Source: Ferirhizobium litorale
GTDB taxonomy: Bacteria; Pseudomonadota; Alphaproteobacteria; Rhizobiales; Rhizobiaceae
Direction: 5' to 3'
DNA: 64,000 bases
Assembly: GCA_030028905.1 (NCBI GenBank)
Contig: JALDYZ010000013.1
Coordinates: 1 to 64,000 of the forward strand
Shown here one piece after another: positions 35,114-44,626 of this stretch; position 1 is the first letter of the stretch, and every line of letters begins with the position of its first letter. Below the pieces are notes generated by a model. That model had not been told where the DNA came from. It saw only the letters and a list, made by a program, of their open reading frames with translations, and made no database searches. The position numbers and the translations under genes were made by a program.

Positions 35114-36526
35114 ATGAACAGCGAAAACTCTCTCTCTCCCATTCATGTCGTTGGTGGCGGCCTTGCCGGTTCGGAAGCCGCATGGCAGATCGCCCAGGCC
35201 GGCGTGCCGGTCATCCTCCACGAAATGCGCGGCGTGCGTGGCACGGACGCCCACAAGACCGACGGACTGGCGGAACTGGTCTGCTCCAATTCGTTCCGCT
35301 CCGACGATGCGACGAGCAACGCGGTCGGCGTCATCCATGCGGAAATGCGTCTCGCCGGCTCGCTCATCATGGCCTGCGCCGACAAGCACCAGGTCCCGGC
35401 AGGCGGCGCGCTCGCGGTCGACCGCGATGGCTTTTCCGATGCGGTGAGTGCCGCGATCGAAGGCCACCCCCTAATCACTGTGGTCCGCGAGGAAGTCGCC
35501 GGCCTGCCGCCGAAGGAGTGGGACCTCGCCATCATCGCCACCGGTCCGCTGACGTCGCCGGATCTCGCCGACGCGATTCGCGCCGAGACCGGCGAAGATT
35601 CACTCGCCTTCTTCGATGCCATTGCTCCGATCGTTCATCGCGACAGCATCAACATGGACATCTGCTGGTACCAGTCGCGCTACGACAAGGTCGGGCCGGG
35701 CGGCACGGGCAAGGACTACATCAACTGCCCGATGGACGAGGCCCAGTACAACGCCTTCATCGATGCGCTCACCGCCGGTGACACGGTCGGTTTCAAGGAG
35801 TGGGAAGGAACCCCCTATTTCGACGGCTGCCTGCCGATCGAGATCATGGCCGAGCGCGGGCGCGAGACGCTGCGCCACGGCCCGATGAAGCCGATGGGCC
35901 TGACCAACGCCCACAATCCGACCGTCAAACCATATGCCGTCGTCCAGTTGCGCCAGGACAATGCGCTCGGCACGCTCTACAACATGGTCGGCTTCCAGAC
36001 CAAGCTGCGCTACGGCACCCAGGCCGACATCTTCCGGATGATCCCGGGGCTGGAGAACGCAGAGTTCGCACGTCTCGGCGGCCTGCACCGCAACACCTAC
36101 ATCAATTCGCCGATCCTGCTCGATCGCTCGCTGACGCTGAAATCGCGTCCGGGCCTGCGCTTTGCCGGCCAGATCACCGGTTGCGAGGGCTATGTCGAGA
36201 GCGCCAGCATCGGCCTGCTCGCCGGCCGGTTCGCGGCAGCAGAGCGCAAGGGTCTTGAGCCCGACATTCCGCCGGCCACCACCGCGCTTGGCTCATTGCT
36301 CGGACACATCACCGGCGGCCATCTCGTTGCAGACGACGAGCCTGGGAAGCGCTCGTTCCAGCCGATGAACATCAATTTCGGCCTGTTCCCGGAACTGGAG
36401 CCCGGCTCCATCGTCAAGCCGGAGGGTGTCAAGCGCTTCCGCGGCAAGGACAAGACCATCATGAAGCGGCAATTGATCTCGGCACGTGCACTTGCCGATT
36501 GCCGCCGCTGGCTCGGCCAGGAATAG
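35114..36526 (+). CDS. trmFO: Folate-dependent tRNA (uracil-54) methyltransferase TrmFO
   Basis: This encodes 470 residues. It makes ribothymidine at position 54 of tRNA with methylene-tetrahydrofolate and FADH2. The FAD-binding motif [16 protein letters not shown] is at residues 12-27. Other blocks are [10 protein letters not shown] (cysteine), the [11 protein letters not shown] region, FEGCLPIE-type (here [15 protein letters not shown]), PMKPMGL and [15 protein letters not shown]. The ATG at 35114 fits family starts; an in-frame extension to 35009 runs into the terminator and is unlikely. It is followed by a perfect 9-bp hairpin at 36551-36571. Confidence 0.96.
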   Translation: MNSENSLSPIHVVGGGLAGSEAAWQIAQAGVPVILHEMRGVRGTDAHKTDGLAELVCSNSFRSDDATSNAVGVIHAEMRLAGSLIMACADKHQVPAGGALAVDRDGFSDAVSAAIEGHPLITVVREEVAGLPPKEWDLAIIATGPLTSPDLADAIRAETGEDSLAFFDAIAPIVHRDSINMDICWYQSRYDKVGPGGTGKDYINCPMDEAQYNAFIDALTAGDTVGFKEWEGTPYFDGCLPIEIMAERGRETLRHGPMKPMGLTNAHNPTVKPYAVVQLRQDNALGTLYNMVGFQTKLRYGTQADIFRMIPGLENAEFARLGGLHRNTYINSPILLDRSLTLKSRPGLRFAGQITGCEGYVESASIGLLAGRFAAAERKGLEPDIPPATTALGSLLGHITGGHLVADDEPGKRSFQPMNINFGLFPELEPGSIVKPEGVKRFRGKDKTIMKRQLISARALADCRRWLGQE

Positions 36527-36550
36527 CTGGGGGCATCTGCCCTCCAGTAT

Positions 36551-36571
36551 GGCCCGGCCCTCGGCCGGGCC
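36551..36571. terminator. Hairpin between convergent trmFO and the 36588 gene
   Basis: GGCCCGGCC-ctc-GGCCGGGCC, a perfect 9-bp stem between convergent genes. No T-run, so terminator function is uncertain. Confidence 0.5.
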
Positions 36572-36587
36572 TGAACCACTGCGCTCG

Positions 36588-37019
36588 CTATGCCTGCGCC
36601 CGGTCGTCCGGCGCCACGTAGTTGCCGAGCAACCACAGGGAAACCTCCGCCGCGTCCTCGCCGGAGGAAAATACGAAGGTGGAGTTGTGATGCGGCACCT
36701 TCAGGAACTCGATCGTAAGCGCCTGCGCGCCCGCCGCCTTTACCCGCACGCTACCCGGCTCCATCAGATGGCAGACGAAGTGGTTGTCGGTGTTGCGGAT
36801 AAAGCCTGTCTTGTTGTCATGAAGGCGCACGAAGACTGCCTGGCCGTTTGCCGTGGTGTGCAACTGGCGCACAGCCTCCTGCGGAAAGGCGCGTCCGAAG
36901 TGCATGAGGGCCAGCCCCGTATCCGTCTCTTCGCCGCCACGCCCGCCAACCATCCGCGTCGCTGCGAATGCAAACAGGATGACCAGGACGAATAGCAGCC
37001 CCCAGACGATCAGTCCCAC
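36588..37019 (-). CDS. Conserved membrane-anchored protein of unknown function
   Basis: This encodes 143 residues. One N-terminal membrane helix (residues 3-22, WGLLFVLVILFAFAATRMV) is followed by a soluble domain of about 110 residues, with blocks FPQEAVRQLHTTANGQAVFV, GFIRNTDNHFVCHLM and VSLWLLGNYVAPDDR. It looks like a beta-rich domain facing the periplasm or cytoplasm. I do not recognise the family beyond a rhizobial conserved hypothetical. It is upstream of, and in the same direction as, nothing close: 87 bases separate it from the next gene. Confidence 0.7.
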   Translation of the reverse strand: MGLIVWGLLFVLVILFAFAATRMVGGRGGEETDTGLALMHFGRAFPQEAVRQLHTTANGQAVFVRLHDNKTGFIRNTDNHFVCHLMEPGSVRVKAAGAQALTIEFLKVPHHNSTFVFSSGEDAAEVSLWLLGNYVAPDDRAQA

Positions 37020-37106
37020 GAATTATCCCCCTGACAGACGGCGTTCACCCTCGGTACAGGCTCTTGCTTGCACGAAACCTGCGCACACTCTCGCCTGGTC
37101 GTCCTT

Positions 37107-37991
37107 TCAGAAGCGTCTGGTGAATGCGGCGCGTGCCATGCGCCATTGACGCTGGAACAGCGAGGCCTGCAAGGAATGGCCGAATATTCCCGCCCCTTGT
37201 TTCTGTGCCGCCTTTAGCACCGGCTCGGCGAGAGCGACTGGCAGGAAGGCTGGAAATGCCGGCCGCGAAATTTGCCCCGCTGCGGCGCGCGCCTTGGCGA
37301 GATGATCCCGTCCCAGCCCCGCAAATGCCTCGATTGCCGCCGAAACGCGCTGGCCGTCGTTGCCGGCAAGAAATGTTTCGCGGTCCAACCCTGTGGCCGC
37401 GAGGATCTCGAGCGGCACATAGAGCTGCCCGCGACGGCGGTGCAGCGGCATCAGCAGGATCAGTCCGGCAATCGCCTGCGCCACGCCGGCATGCCCCGCG
37501 GCCTCAGCCGAAGCGGAAGCGTGTTCGGCGTCGAGCACGAGGCTTGCGAGCTGGATGAGCGCCGATGCGGTCTCTCCGGCATAGCCTTCCAGCGCAACAC
37601 GCGTATCGATCGGATCCTCGTACAGGTCGAAGATACGGGCGTCGATCATGTCGATCAGCGTCTGCCGCGGCAGCCGATGTTCTAAGATCGTCGCCAGCAA
37701 CGCTGCCGCAATCGGATTTGCCTCGCTCGATCCGTGTGCGTTGCCTTCGATGAGGTCGCGCCAATATTGCATGCGCACCTCGCCGGGCAGCGGTTCGTGC
37801 ACTAGGTCGCGAATGCGTGCGAGTTCGGCGTTGAAGGCATAGAGTGCGGCCAGCGCGCCGCGTTTCGTCTCGGGCGAAAGGAGGCACGCAAGATAGCGAT
37901 CGCGGTCCGTATCGCGAAGGGTCGCCAGGCAGATGTCCCGGTTCGATTGCGCGGTGTCGATCAAGACGTCGTCCCGTTCCGGCCGGCTCAC
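37107..37991 (-). CDS. Squalene/phytoene synthase-like protein (NDUFAF6 type)
   Basis: This encodes 294 residues of the SQS/PSY all-helical fold. It begins with DRDRYLACLLSPETKRGALA, followed by ALYAFNAELARIRDLVHEPLPGE and QYWRDLIEG, and later YAGETASALIQLA. The aspartate-rich prenyl-diphosphate motifs of true synthases are largely absent, so it belongs to the non-synthase group that includes human NDUFAF6, a complex I assembly factor. It starts in an ATGA overlap with the Mth938-domain gene, the last gene of the yajC-secDF operon. A role in complex I biogenesis is inferred. Confidence 0.8.
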   Translation of the reverse strand: MSRPERDDVLIDTAQSNRDICLATLRDTDRDRYLACLLSPETKRGALAALYAFNAELARIRDLVHEPLPGEVRMQYWRDLIEGNAHGSSEANPIAAALLATILEHRLPRQTLIDMIDARIFDLYEDPIDTRVALEGYAGETASALIQLASLVLDAEHASASAEAAGHAGVAQAIAGLILLMPLHRRRGQLYVPLEILAATGLDRETFLAGNDGQRVSAAIEAFAGLGRDHLAKARAAAGQISRPAFPAFLPVALAEPVLKAAQKQGAGIFGHSLQASLFQRQWRMARAAFTRRF

Positions 37992-38374
37992 ACCGCGATC
38001 AGCGCAGCCGCCACCGCGCGCGACTCGGCCAACATGATATTGAAGGTGCGGACGGCGGCCCCGGTACTCATCGGATCGGCCGAAATGCGGCGTCCCTTGA
38101 AGGCGGCCTTCAACTCGGCCGGCAGAGGCCGCAGGTTCGCCCCGGTCCCGACAAGCAACACCTCGATCTCGTTCGCCTCCTCAAGCACCCTGCGGAAGCT
38201 GTCGACCGCAAGCGGCATCGTTTCGTCCATTGCCCAGCCGTGGATCCCCGACGGCAGGCAAAGGATCGAACCCCGATGCGACATGTCGGCAAAGCGAAAG
38301 CCGCCATTGCCATAGGCGTCTATCGGCGCCCTGCCCGGGAAATGTGCCGCTCTTATTTCGATGCCCTTGGCCAT
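37988..38374 (-). CDS. Mth938-like domain protein (NDUFAF3 type)
   Basis: This encodes 128 residues, a single Mth938/DUF498 domain: IDAYGNGGFRFADMSHRGSI, SGIHGWAM and LLVGTGANLRPLPAEL, then STGAAVRTFNIMLAE. The human homologue NDUFAF3 assists early complex I assembly at the inner membrane. The start at 38374 lies 7 bases after the secDF stop, and the stop overlaps the next gene, so it sits in the yajC-secDF operon. Assignment to the domain family is firm; the complex I link is inferred from homology. Confidence 0.9.
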   Translation of the reverse strand: MAKGIEIRAAHFPGRAPIDAYGNGGFRFADMSHRGSILCLPSGIHGWAMDETMPLAVDSFRRVLEEANEIEVLLVGTGANLRPLPAELKAAFKGRRISADPMSTGAAVRTFNIMLAESRAVAAALIAV

Positions 38375-38381
38375 TGAGATA

Positions 38382-40940
38382 CTACACCGTAGCCTTGCTG
38401 TTTTCCGTCTTGCTGCCCTCGGATCCGTCATCCTTCGCAAAACTTTCAGGACGAAGCTTGAAGGCGATGAGCACGGGCGCAGCAATGTAGATAGACGAGA
38501 ACGTCCCGACGGCAACGCCGAACAGCATTGCGAACGTGAACGAACGGATGACCTCCCCGCCAAACACATAAAGCGCCGCGAGTGCCAGCATGGTCGTAAC
38601 CGATGTCAGGATCGTACGCGACAGCGTCTGGTTGATCGACGCATCGATCAGCAGCGGCAGCGGCATCTTCTTGTAGCGCCTGAGGTTCTCACGCATGCGG
38701 TCATAGACGACCACGGTATCGTTGAGTGAATAGCCGACGATCGTCAGGACCGCGGCGATGGTCGAGAGGTTGAATTCGACGCCCGTCAGGACAAACAGGC
38801 CGATGGTCAGGATCACGTCATGGAGCGTCGCGATGATCGCACCGAGCGCGAACTGCCATTCGAACCGGATCCAGATATAGACAAGGATTGCGGCCAGCGC
38901 GGCAAGCACGCCTATAGTCGCCTGGGTCGTCAGTTCGCCGGAGACCGATGGCCCGACGACCTCGACGCGGCGGAAATCGTAGTCACCCTCCAATTCGCCG
39001 CGGATCAGCGTGATCGCAGATTGCTCCGCGTTCTCGCCCCCCTCCTGCGCCTGTACCCGGATGAGCGCGGTCTGCGGATCGCCAAAGCCCTGGGCCTGGA
39101 TATCCCCGAGATTGAGCTGGCTCAGCTTCGCACGGATATCGGCGAGGTCGGCATCACCCTGGCGTGCCTTTACCTCGATGATCGATCCACCCTTGAAATC
39201 GATGCCGAGGTTCATGCCGATCGTGGCAAATGCCACCATCGAGGCGATCGAGAGGGCAGCCGAGATCGCGAAGGTGTAGCGCCTGAGCGCCATGAAGCGG
39301 ATATTGGTCCCGTCGAAAATGCCGGTGCGAACGCCCTTCGGCAGGGCCTTTGGGCGACGACGGTTGTACCATGTCGCCACGATCCAGCGCGTCAGCGTAA
39401 ACGCGGTGAAAACAGTGGTGACGATACCGACGGCGAGCGTCACCGCAAAGCCGCGTACTGGTCCGGAGCCGAGGTAGAAAAGCACCACGGCGGCAATCAG
39501 CGTCGTCAGGTTGGCGTCGACGATCGTTGCGAAAGCCCTTGAGAAACCGGTATCGATCGCCTGTACGAGCGGCCTGCCGTTGCGGAATTCTTCCCGGATG
39601 CGTTCATAGATCAGCACGTTCGAGTCGACTGCCATGCCGATCGTGAGCACGATACCGGCGATACCTGGCAGCGTGAGCGTCGACCCCAGAAGGGTGAGAA
39701 CGGCCAGAATCATCACCACGTTCGCGGCAACGGCGAAATTGGCGACCACGCCGAGAAAACCATAGGCCAGCAGCATGAAGCCGACGACAAGGATAGCGCC
39801 GATAATGCCGGCGGTGATGCCAGCATTGATCGAATCCGCACCGAGGCCCGGCCCGACCGTCCGCTCCTCCACCACCGTCAGCGTTGCCGGCAGCGCACCG
39901 GCGCGCAGCAGCACGGCGAGGTCATTGGCCCCTTCTACGGTGAAGTTGCCGGAGATCTGGCCCGACCCGCCGATGATCGGCTCGCGGATGACCGGCGCCG
40001 AAATCACCTGGTCATCGAGCACGATGGCGAAAGGCCGCCCGACATTGGCCTGGGTCGCACGCGCAAAGCGCTCCGCGCCCCGGCTGTCGAAGCGGAAGGT
40101 CACGACCGGTTCGTTCGTCTGCTGGTTGAAGCTGGCCTGGGCGTCGACGAGATTCTCGCCGGAAATGAGCGCCTGCTTTTCCACGAGATACGGGACCGGT
40201 GGATCGTCCATCGAGTAGAGGACTTCCGAGGTAGCTGGCGGTCGGCCGTTGATGGCCTCCTGCACCGGCATGCTGGTGTCGACCATGTGGAATGTCAGCT
40301 TGGCCGTCTGGTTCAGCAGCGATTTCAGCCGCTGGGGATCGGCAAGTCCCGGCACCTGGACGATAATGCGGTCCGTGCCCTGGCGCTGGATCAGTGGTTC
40401 TGTATTGCCGAGTTCGTCGACGCGCCGGCGCACCACCTCGATGGACTGGGTCAGGGCCGAAGCGACACGGTAGTTTATCCCCTCGTCGGTGAGCTGCAGG
40501 ACGAGCTGGCCGTCGCCGGCATCTTCGATCGTCACTTCCTGGATCGTCCCGCCGGTCAGCGTTCCGGTGCTGACGCCTTCCGTCAGCGGCTGCAGCGCTT
40601 CCTTGGCCTTTTCCACCTGGGCCGGATCGCTGATCCTGACCTTGATCGTCTGGCCCACACCGGAAAGGCCGGTGTAGCGAATGCCGTCGTCACGCAACCG
40701 GGAGCGAACATCGCCGACGGTCGTTTCGAGCCGTTCCTTGACGATGTCGCCGCGCTCGATCTTGAGCATGATGTGCGAGCCACCCTGCAGATCGAGGCCC
40801 AGCGTCACGCGATTATGCGGGAACCAGCTCGGCAACGCTTCAAGCTGTTTGTCGGTCAAGGCGTTCGGCGCCGCTACGATGAAGCACGCAAGCACCGTGA
40901 GCCAGATGAGGATGGTTTTCCAACGGGAGAAATACAGCAT
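38382..40940 (-). CDS. secDF: Fused protein translocase SecD-SecF
   Basis: This encodes 852 residues in which SecD and SecF are one chain, an arrangement common in rhizobia. The SecD half has VTLGLDLQGGSHIMLKIE, a large periplasmic domain (P1), and SGNFTVEGANDLAVLLRAGA before its membrane segments (GAILVVGFMLL onward). The SecF half begins near FDGTNIRFMALRRY with GIDFKGGSIIEVK, and ends with membrane segments and EVIRSFTFAMLFGVAVGTF. Proton-driven SecDF pulls secreted proteins through SecYEG. An N-terminal ATG at 40940 (MLYFSRWKT) is preferred to 40967. Confidence 0.96.
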   Translation of the reverse strand: MLYFSRWKTILIWLTVLACFIVAAPNALTDKQLEALPSWFPHNRVTLGLDLQGGSHIMLKIERGDIVKERLETTVGDVRSRLRDDGIRYTGLSGVGQTIKVRISDPAQVEKAKEALQPLTEGVSTGTLTGGTIQEVTIEDAGDGQLVLQLTDEGINYRVASALTQSIEVVRRRVDELGNTEPLIQRQGTDRIIVQVPGLADPQRLKSLLNQTAKLTFHMVDTSMPVQEAINGRPPATSEVLYSMDDPPVPYLVEKQALISGENLVDAQASFNQQTNEPVVTFRFDSRGAERFARATQANVGRPFAIVLDDQVISAPVIREPIIGGSGQISGNFTVEGANDLAVLLRAGALPATLTVVEERTVGPGLGADSINAGITAGIIGAILVVGFMLLAYGFLGVVANFAVAANVVMILAVLTLLGSTLTLPGIAGIVLTIGMAVDSNVLIYERIREEFRNGRPLVQAIDTGFSRAFATIVDANLTTLIAAVVLFYLGSGPVRGFAVTLAVGIVTTVFTAFTLTRWIVATWYNRRRPKALPKGVRTGIFDGTNIRFMALRRYTFAISAALSIASMVAFATIGMNLGIDFKGGSIIEVKARQGDADLADIRAKLSQLNLGDIQAQGFGDPQTALIRVQAQEGGENAEQSAITLIRGELEGDYDFRRVEVVGPSVSGELTTQATIGVLAALAAILVYIWIRFEWQFALGAIIATLHDVILTIGLFVLTGVEFNLSTIAAVLTIVGYSLNDTVVVYDRMRENLRRYKKMPLPLLIDASINQTLSRTILTSVTTMLALAALYVFGGEVIRSFTFAMLFGVAVGTFSSIYIAAPVLIAFKLRPESFAKDDGSEGSKTENSKATV

Positions 40941-40970
40941 GTCACGCTCGATACAGCAGGGAATCAAAGA

Positions 40971-40989
40971 CGCCGCCCGAGGGGCGGCG
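40971..40989 (-). terminator. Hairpin between yajC and secDF
   Basis: In the minus direction CGCCGCCC-ctc-GGGCGGCG followed by TCTTTG. A perfect 8-bp stem 14 bases after the yajC stop and 31 bases before secDF. It may be a partial terminator or a processing site setting the YajC:SecDF ratio. Confidence 0.5.
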
Positions 40990-41003
40990 CCGCTTTCGTT
41001 CGA

Positions 41004-41354
41004 TTACTTCGTCTCTTCGGCTTTCACCGGTTCGCCCTTGACCCGGACGTCGGCAACATAGGAGCGGACCACCCGGACACGGATGCCATCGGCGAGTTCC
41101 ACTTCGAGTTCCTTGTCGTCGACGACCTTGGTCACCTTGCCGACGAGGCCGCCGCCGGTCACCACCTGGTCGCCGCGGCGAATGTTCTTCAGCGTTTCCT
41201 CGCGCTGCTTCATCTGGCGACGTTGCGGACGGATCAACAGGAAGTACCAGACCACCATCAGCGGTGCAAAAAGGAACAGCATCTCCAGTCCGGAGCCAAA
41301 CGGGCTTGCCCCGGCATCGGGGGCTGTCTGGGCGAATGCCTCGGTAATAAACAT
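41004..41354 (-). CDS. yajC: Sec translocase accessory subunit YajC
   Basis: This encodes 116 residues. A short N-terminal leader (MFITEAFAQTAP) is followed by one membrane helix (about residues 22-42, MLFLFAPLMVVWYFLLIRPQ), the family motif LIRPQRRQMKQREETLKNI, and the DUF-like domain GDQVVTGGGLVGKV. YajC associates with SecDF in the inner membrane. It is the first gene of the minus-strand operon, and its promoter lies in the 275-base divergent region to 41629. Confidence 0.95.
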   Translation of the reverse strand: MFITEAFAQTAPDAGASPFGSGLEMLFLFAPLMVVWYFLLIRPQRRQMKQREETLKNIRRGDQVVTGGGLVGKVTKVVDDKELEVELADGIRVRVVRSYVADVRVKGEPVKAEETK

Positions 41355-41629
41355 CTAAAACTCCTCAAAATGCTGGGATAGCGGGTCGTCCGTCCCGTCA
41401 CAGGTGGCCGGAATATAGTTGTGATCGCCGCGAATGCAACACAAAGCCCCTCGCTTCTGCAGCTTTTCCAGTCTTCTCGCGACAATTGCAAGCGTTGGGA
41501 TGCATTATTGCACGACCGCACTCCATTCTCGTCCGAAACTGACCTTTCCGCCCGAGGAACGCCGTGCTACCCGGGCAGAAATCGGATGTACAGCGACTGC
41601 CGTTTGTGAGGATTTCAGGAGGACAGACC

Positions 41630-42502
41630 TTGAGCGACACCCTGTTGACCAACCTGCTCGCGGAAATGACGCGACTCGCGGAGGCGGTGGAGCGCCTGGC
41701 AGGGCCGCCGCCGGCGGACAACGACTGGACGGCAGCCGACTGCTTCGTCTGGGCGCCGGCCCGCCTTCAGTTGCAGCCGGTCCCTCGGCCAAACCGCATC
41801 GCCCTGAAGCTCATCCGCGGCGTCGACCACGTGCGCGATATCCTGCACGAGAACACCGTGCGCTTTGCCGACGGCTACCCCGCCAACAACGTGCTTCTCT
41901 GGGGCGCGCGAGGCATGGGCAAGTCGTCGCTGGTCAAGGCGGTGCATGAGGATGTGCGGCGTGAAAGTGGCGTTTCGCTGAAACTCGTCGAGGTGCATCG
42001 CGAGGACATCTCCACCCTTCCCGTCCTGCTCGACATCCTCAAGGCGGCACCGCACCGCATCATCGTCTTCTGCGACGACCTCTCCTTCGACCACGACGAT
42101 ACCGCCTACAAGTCGTTGAAGGCCGCGCTCGACGGCGGCATCGAGGGCCGTCCGGACAACGTGCTGTTCTACGCGACATCGAACCGACGCCATCTCCTGC
42201 CTCGACACATGATGGAAAACGAGCAGTCGACGGCAATCAATCCTTCCGAGGCGGTCGAGGAAAAGGTGTCGCTGTCGGACCGCTTCGGCCTATGGCTCGG
42301 CTTCCACAAGTGCAACCAGGATGACTACCTGAAGATGATCGAGACCTATGCCGATCACTTCAAGCTCGACCTCGATCCGGAAATCCTGAAAATGGAATCG
42401 CTGGAATGGGCGACGACCCGCGGCGGCCGCTCAGGCCGAGTGGCCTGGCAATACATCCAGGATCTCGCCGGACGGTTGAAGGTGCGCATCGACCGGGATT
42501 GA
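41630..42502 (+). CDS. DUF815 family P-loop ATPase
   Basis: This encodes 290 residues. Walker A is GARGMGKSSLVKAVH (about residues 92-106) and Walker B is IIVFCDDLSFDHDD. A later block, LFYATSNRRHLLPRHMMENE, holds the sensor-type region. Pfam DUF815 covers AAA+-like ATPases often found by yajC in Alphaproteobacteria; the function is not known. I chose TTG 41630 because AGGAGG lies 7 bases before it and family proteins start just before SDTLLTNLLAE. It is divergent from yajC. Confidence 0.9.
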   Translation: MSDTLLTNLLAEMTRLAEAVERLAGPPPADNDWTAADCFVWAPARLQLQPVPRPNRIALKLIRGVDHVRDILHENTVRFADGYPANNVLLWGARGMGKSSLVKAVHEDVRRESGVSLKLVEVHREDISTLPVLLDILKAAPHRIIVFCDDLSFDHDDTAYKSLKAALDGGIEGRPDNVLFYATSNRRHLLPRHMMENEQSTAINPSEAVEEKVSLSDRFGLWLGFHKCNQDDYLKMIETYADHFKLDLDPEILKMESLEWATTRGGRSGRVAWQYIQDLAGRLKVRIDRD

Positions 42503-42557
42503 TGCCAATCAACACGGATCACGCCGGTGGTGCATGTCGATCAAAGTTCCGTTCCCG

Positions 42558-42669
42558 CGTCACCCCGGCCCCGAGCCGGGGTCTAGCCGCGCCGCGTCGG
42601 CGCGCACAAGAGTCATTTGCGCTCAAGGACTTGAGCGCGCTGGATGCCGGGGCAAGCCCGGCATGGCGG
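42558..42669. repeat. Intergenic palindromic repeat unit
   Basis: CGTCACCCCGG...CCGGGGTC (42558-42583) and GGATGCCGGGG...CCCGGCATGGCGG (42641-42669) form outer palindromes typical of rhizobial interspersed palindromic elements. A perfect 8-bp hairpin GCGCTCAA-ggac-TTGAGCGC (42619-42638) lies between. A short GACCC tandem run (42717-42737) follows. No coding capacity is seen in 42503-42777. Confidence 0.6.
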
Positions 42670-42777
42670 AGCCATGTAGTTAATCAACGCTCCTACGGGC
42701 GGCCCAAGGCGTCGAGCCCGACCCGACCCGACCCGCGGTGGGTTGGCGGTCACCGCCATTGCACCGCGTCGCCGCTA

Positions 42778-43602
42778 TCACACCGTAAACACTTCCCGAC
42801 GAAGGATCTCCCAGCTGTCCCTGTCCGTCGCGAGAAGCAGCCCGCCGTCGACGTGGTGCGGCAGGTAGGGCGAACCGTCGAAGCGCGCCGCGTAGCCGCC
42901 GGCTTCCTGCGAGATCAGCGCACCGGCCAGGTGATCCCAGGGCATCAGCTTATTGTACATGAGGAAATGCACGTGCCCGCCGGCCAAGGTGCGGTATTCG
43001 TGCGCGGCGCAACGATAGCCGAAGACGTAGCGCAGCTTTGCCATGTTACCCATGATCTCCCGACGGATCTCCTTCGGGAGGAAGCCGGTCGAGGCCATGC
43101 CGAACATGTCGGAAAGCGCCGCCGGCTGCGCGGTTGCAAGTCTCTGCGCATCGCCGTTCGGCCGCTTCAGCCAGGCTCCGGCGCCTTTTTCGGCCATCAC
43201 CCAGTCATCGCCCATCGGATCGTAGATGATCCCGGCAACGGTTTCGCCTTTCCAGACGACAGAGGCCATGACCCCGAAGGCGGGAATCCCCGATGCAAAA
43301 TTGAACGTGCCGTCGATCGGATCGACGACAACGGCGAGTTCGGCGTCCGCAAGCGCACCGAGCACGGATGCATCGGCGGCGACCGTCTCCTCGCCGATGA
43401 AAACCGCCGTTGGCGCCAGTTCGGTGACCCTCGCCTTGATCAGACGCTCGGCGGCTTCGTCCGCTTCCGTGACCAGGTCGGTGGCGTCGGCCTTGGTGCG
43501 GATGTCACCGGTCCCGAGATTGCGGAACCGCGGGAGGATTTCAGCCCTTGCGGCGTCTTTGAGAATATCGGCGAGTGCTGTGAGATCGATCGACGAGGTC
43601 AT
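42778..43602 (-). CDS. Inositol monophosphatase family protein
   Basis: This encodes 274 residues of the IMPase/FBPase metal-dependent phosphatase fold. Metal-binding motifs are FIGEETVA (Glu), VVDPIDGTFNFASGIP (Asp-x-Ile-Asp-Gly-Thr), and MPWDHLAGALISQEAGG (WD block). It could act on inositol monophosphate, histidinol phosphate or 3'-phosphoadenosine phosphate; the sequence does not separate these. ATG 43602 (MTSSIDLTAL) is preferred to an upstream in-frame ATG that lacks similarity. It lies 28 bases after ttcA in the same direction. Confidence 0.9.
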   Translation of the reverse strand: MTSSIDLTALADILKDAARAEILPRFRNLGTGDIRTKADATDLVTEADEAAERLIKARVTELAPTAVFIGEETVAADASVLGALADAELAVVVDPIDGTFNFASGIPAFGVMASVVWKGETVAGIIYDPMGDDWVMAEKGAGAWLKRPNGDAQRLATAQPAALSDMFGMASTGFLPKEIRREIMGNMAKLRYVFGYRCAAHEYRTLAGGHVHFLMYNKLMPWDHLAGALISQEAGGYAARFDGSPYLPHHVDGGLLLATDRDSWEILRREVFTV

Positions 43603-43630
43603 CAAAAATTCCTTGAAAAATGCGACGATA

Positions 43631-44536
43631 TCAGTCCTGCGCGACGCCTCTTGCAGCGTCATCGGTTGCGTCAGAGGCAATGAGACCCGAAAAATCGAAC
43701 AGTTTCGGGTCGAGCAGGTGCGAAGGGTTCACATGCGAGAGTGCCCGCAGCATCGTGTCCTTGCGCCCCGGCATGCGGGTTTCGATGTCGGCCAGCATTG
43801 CCTTCATGGCATTGCGCTGCAGTCCGTCCTGCGAGCCGCAGAGATCGCAGGGAATGATCGGGAACTGCATGGCCGCGGCAAACTTCGCCATGTCGTCCTC
43901 GGCGCAATAGGCGAGCGGCCGCAGCACCATCAGGTCACCTTCGTCGTTGAGAAGCTTGGCCGGCATGCCCGCCAGCCGGCCGCCATGGAAGAAGTTCATG
44001 AAAAACGTCTCGAGAATGTCCTCGCGGTGATGGCCGAGAACCAGCGCATCGCAGCCTTCCTCGCGCGCAATGCGGTAAAGATTGCCACGCCGTAGCCGCG
44101 AACAGAGCGAGCAGTAGGTCCCGCCCTCCGGCACCTTCTCCTTCACGATCGAATAGGTGTCACGGTACTCGATCCGGTGCTTCACCCCGATCGACGAAAG
44201 GTACTCCGGCAGCACGTGCTTCGGAAAATTCGGCTGGCCCTGGTCGAGATTGCAGGCGATCAGTTCGACCGGCAGCAGCCCGCGCCACTGCAGGTCGAGC
44301 AGGATGGCAAGCAGGCCATAGCTGTCCTTGCCGCCGGACAGTCCGACCAGCCAACGCTTCTGGCCCTTCAGCATGTCGAAATCGTCGAAGGCCTGGCGCA
44401 CATTCCTGAGCAACCGCTTGCGCAGCTTGTTGAACGAGACCGATTGCGGCGCGCCGGCAAAGAGTGCGTGCAGCGGCCCGCCCTCCGTCGCTTCCAGGCT
44501 CTCCAGTTCGTCCGTCACCGTGGCTGCGATGTTCAT
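43631..44536 (-). CDS. ttcA: tRNA 2-thiocytidine(32) synthetase TtcA
   Basis: This encodes 301 residues. It thiolates C32 in a subset of tRNAs using ATP and a [4Fe-4S] cluster. The PP-loop [10 protein letters not shown] is at about residues 60-69. The cluster/ligand cysteines occur in [11 protein letters not shown] and in [12 protein letters not shown], with the ATP-binding [19 protein letters not shown] between. The ATG at 44536 ([10 protein letters not shown]) is favoured over an upstream one at 44608. It probably heads a two-gene transcript with the IMPase gene. Confidence 0.95.
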   Translation of the reverse strand: MNIAATVTDELESLEATEGGPLHALFAGAPQSVSFNKLRKRLLRNVRQAFDDFDMLKGQKRWLVGLSGGKDSYGLLAILLDLQWRGLLPVELIACNLDQGQPNFPKHVLPEYLSSIGVKHRIEYRDTYSIVKEKVPEGGTYCSLCSRLRRGNLYRIAREEGCDALVLGHHREDILETFFMNFFHGGRLAGMPAKLLNDEGDLMVLRPLAYCAEDDMAKFAAAMQFPIIPCDLCGSQDGLQRNAMKAMLADIETRMPGRKDTMLRALSHVNPSHLLDPKLFDFSGLIASDATDDAARGVAQD

Positions 44537-44626
44537 ATACGTTCCACCATATCGAATACTGCCTTGGGCAGGCCCCATGGCAATGCCTTCATCCGCGGCC
44601 AAGATCAAGCCCCGTAGTTCGAAGCA

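Noticed and set aside
42717-42737. GACCC tandem run as a CRISPR or satellite
   Set aside because: Only about four units of 5 bases without spacers; simple slippage.
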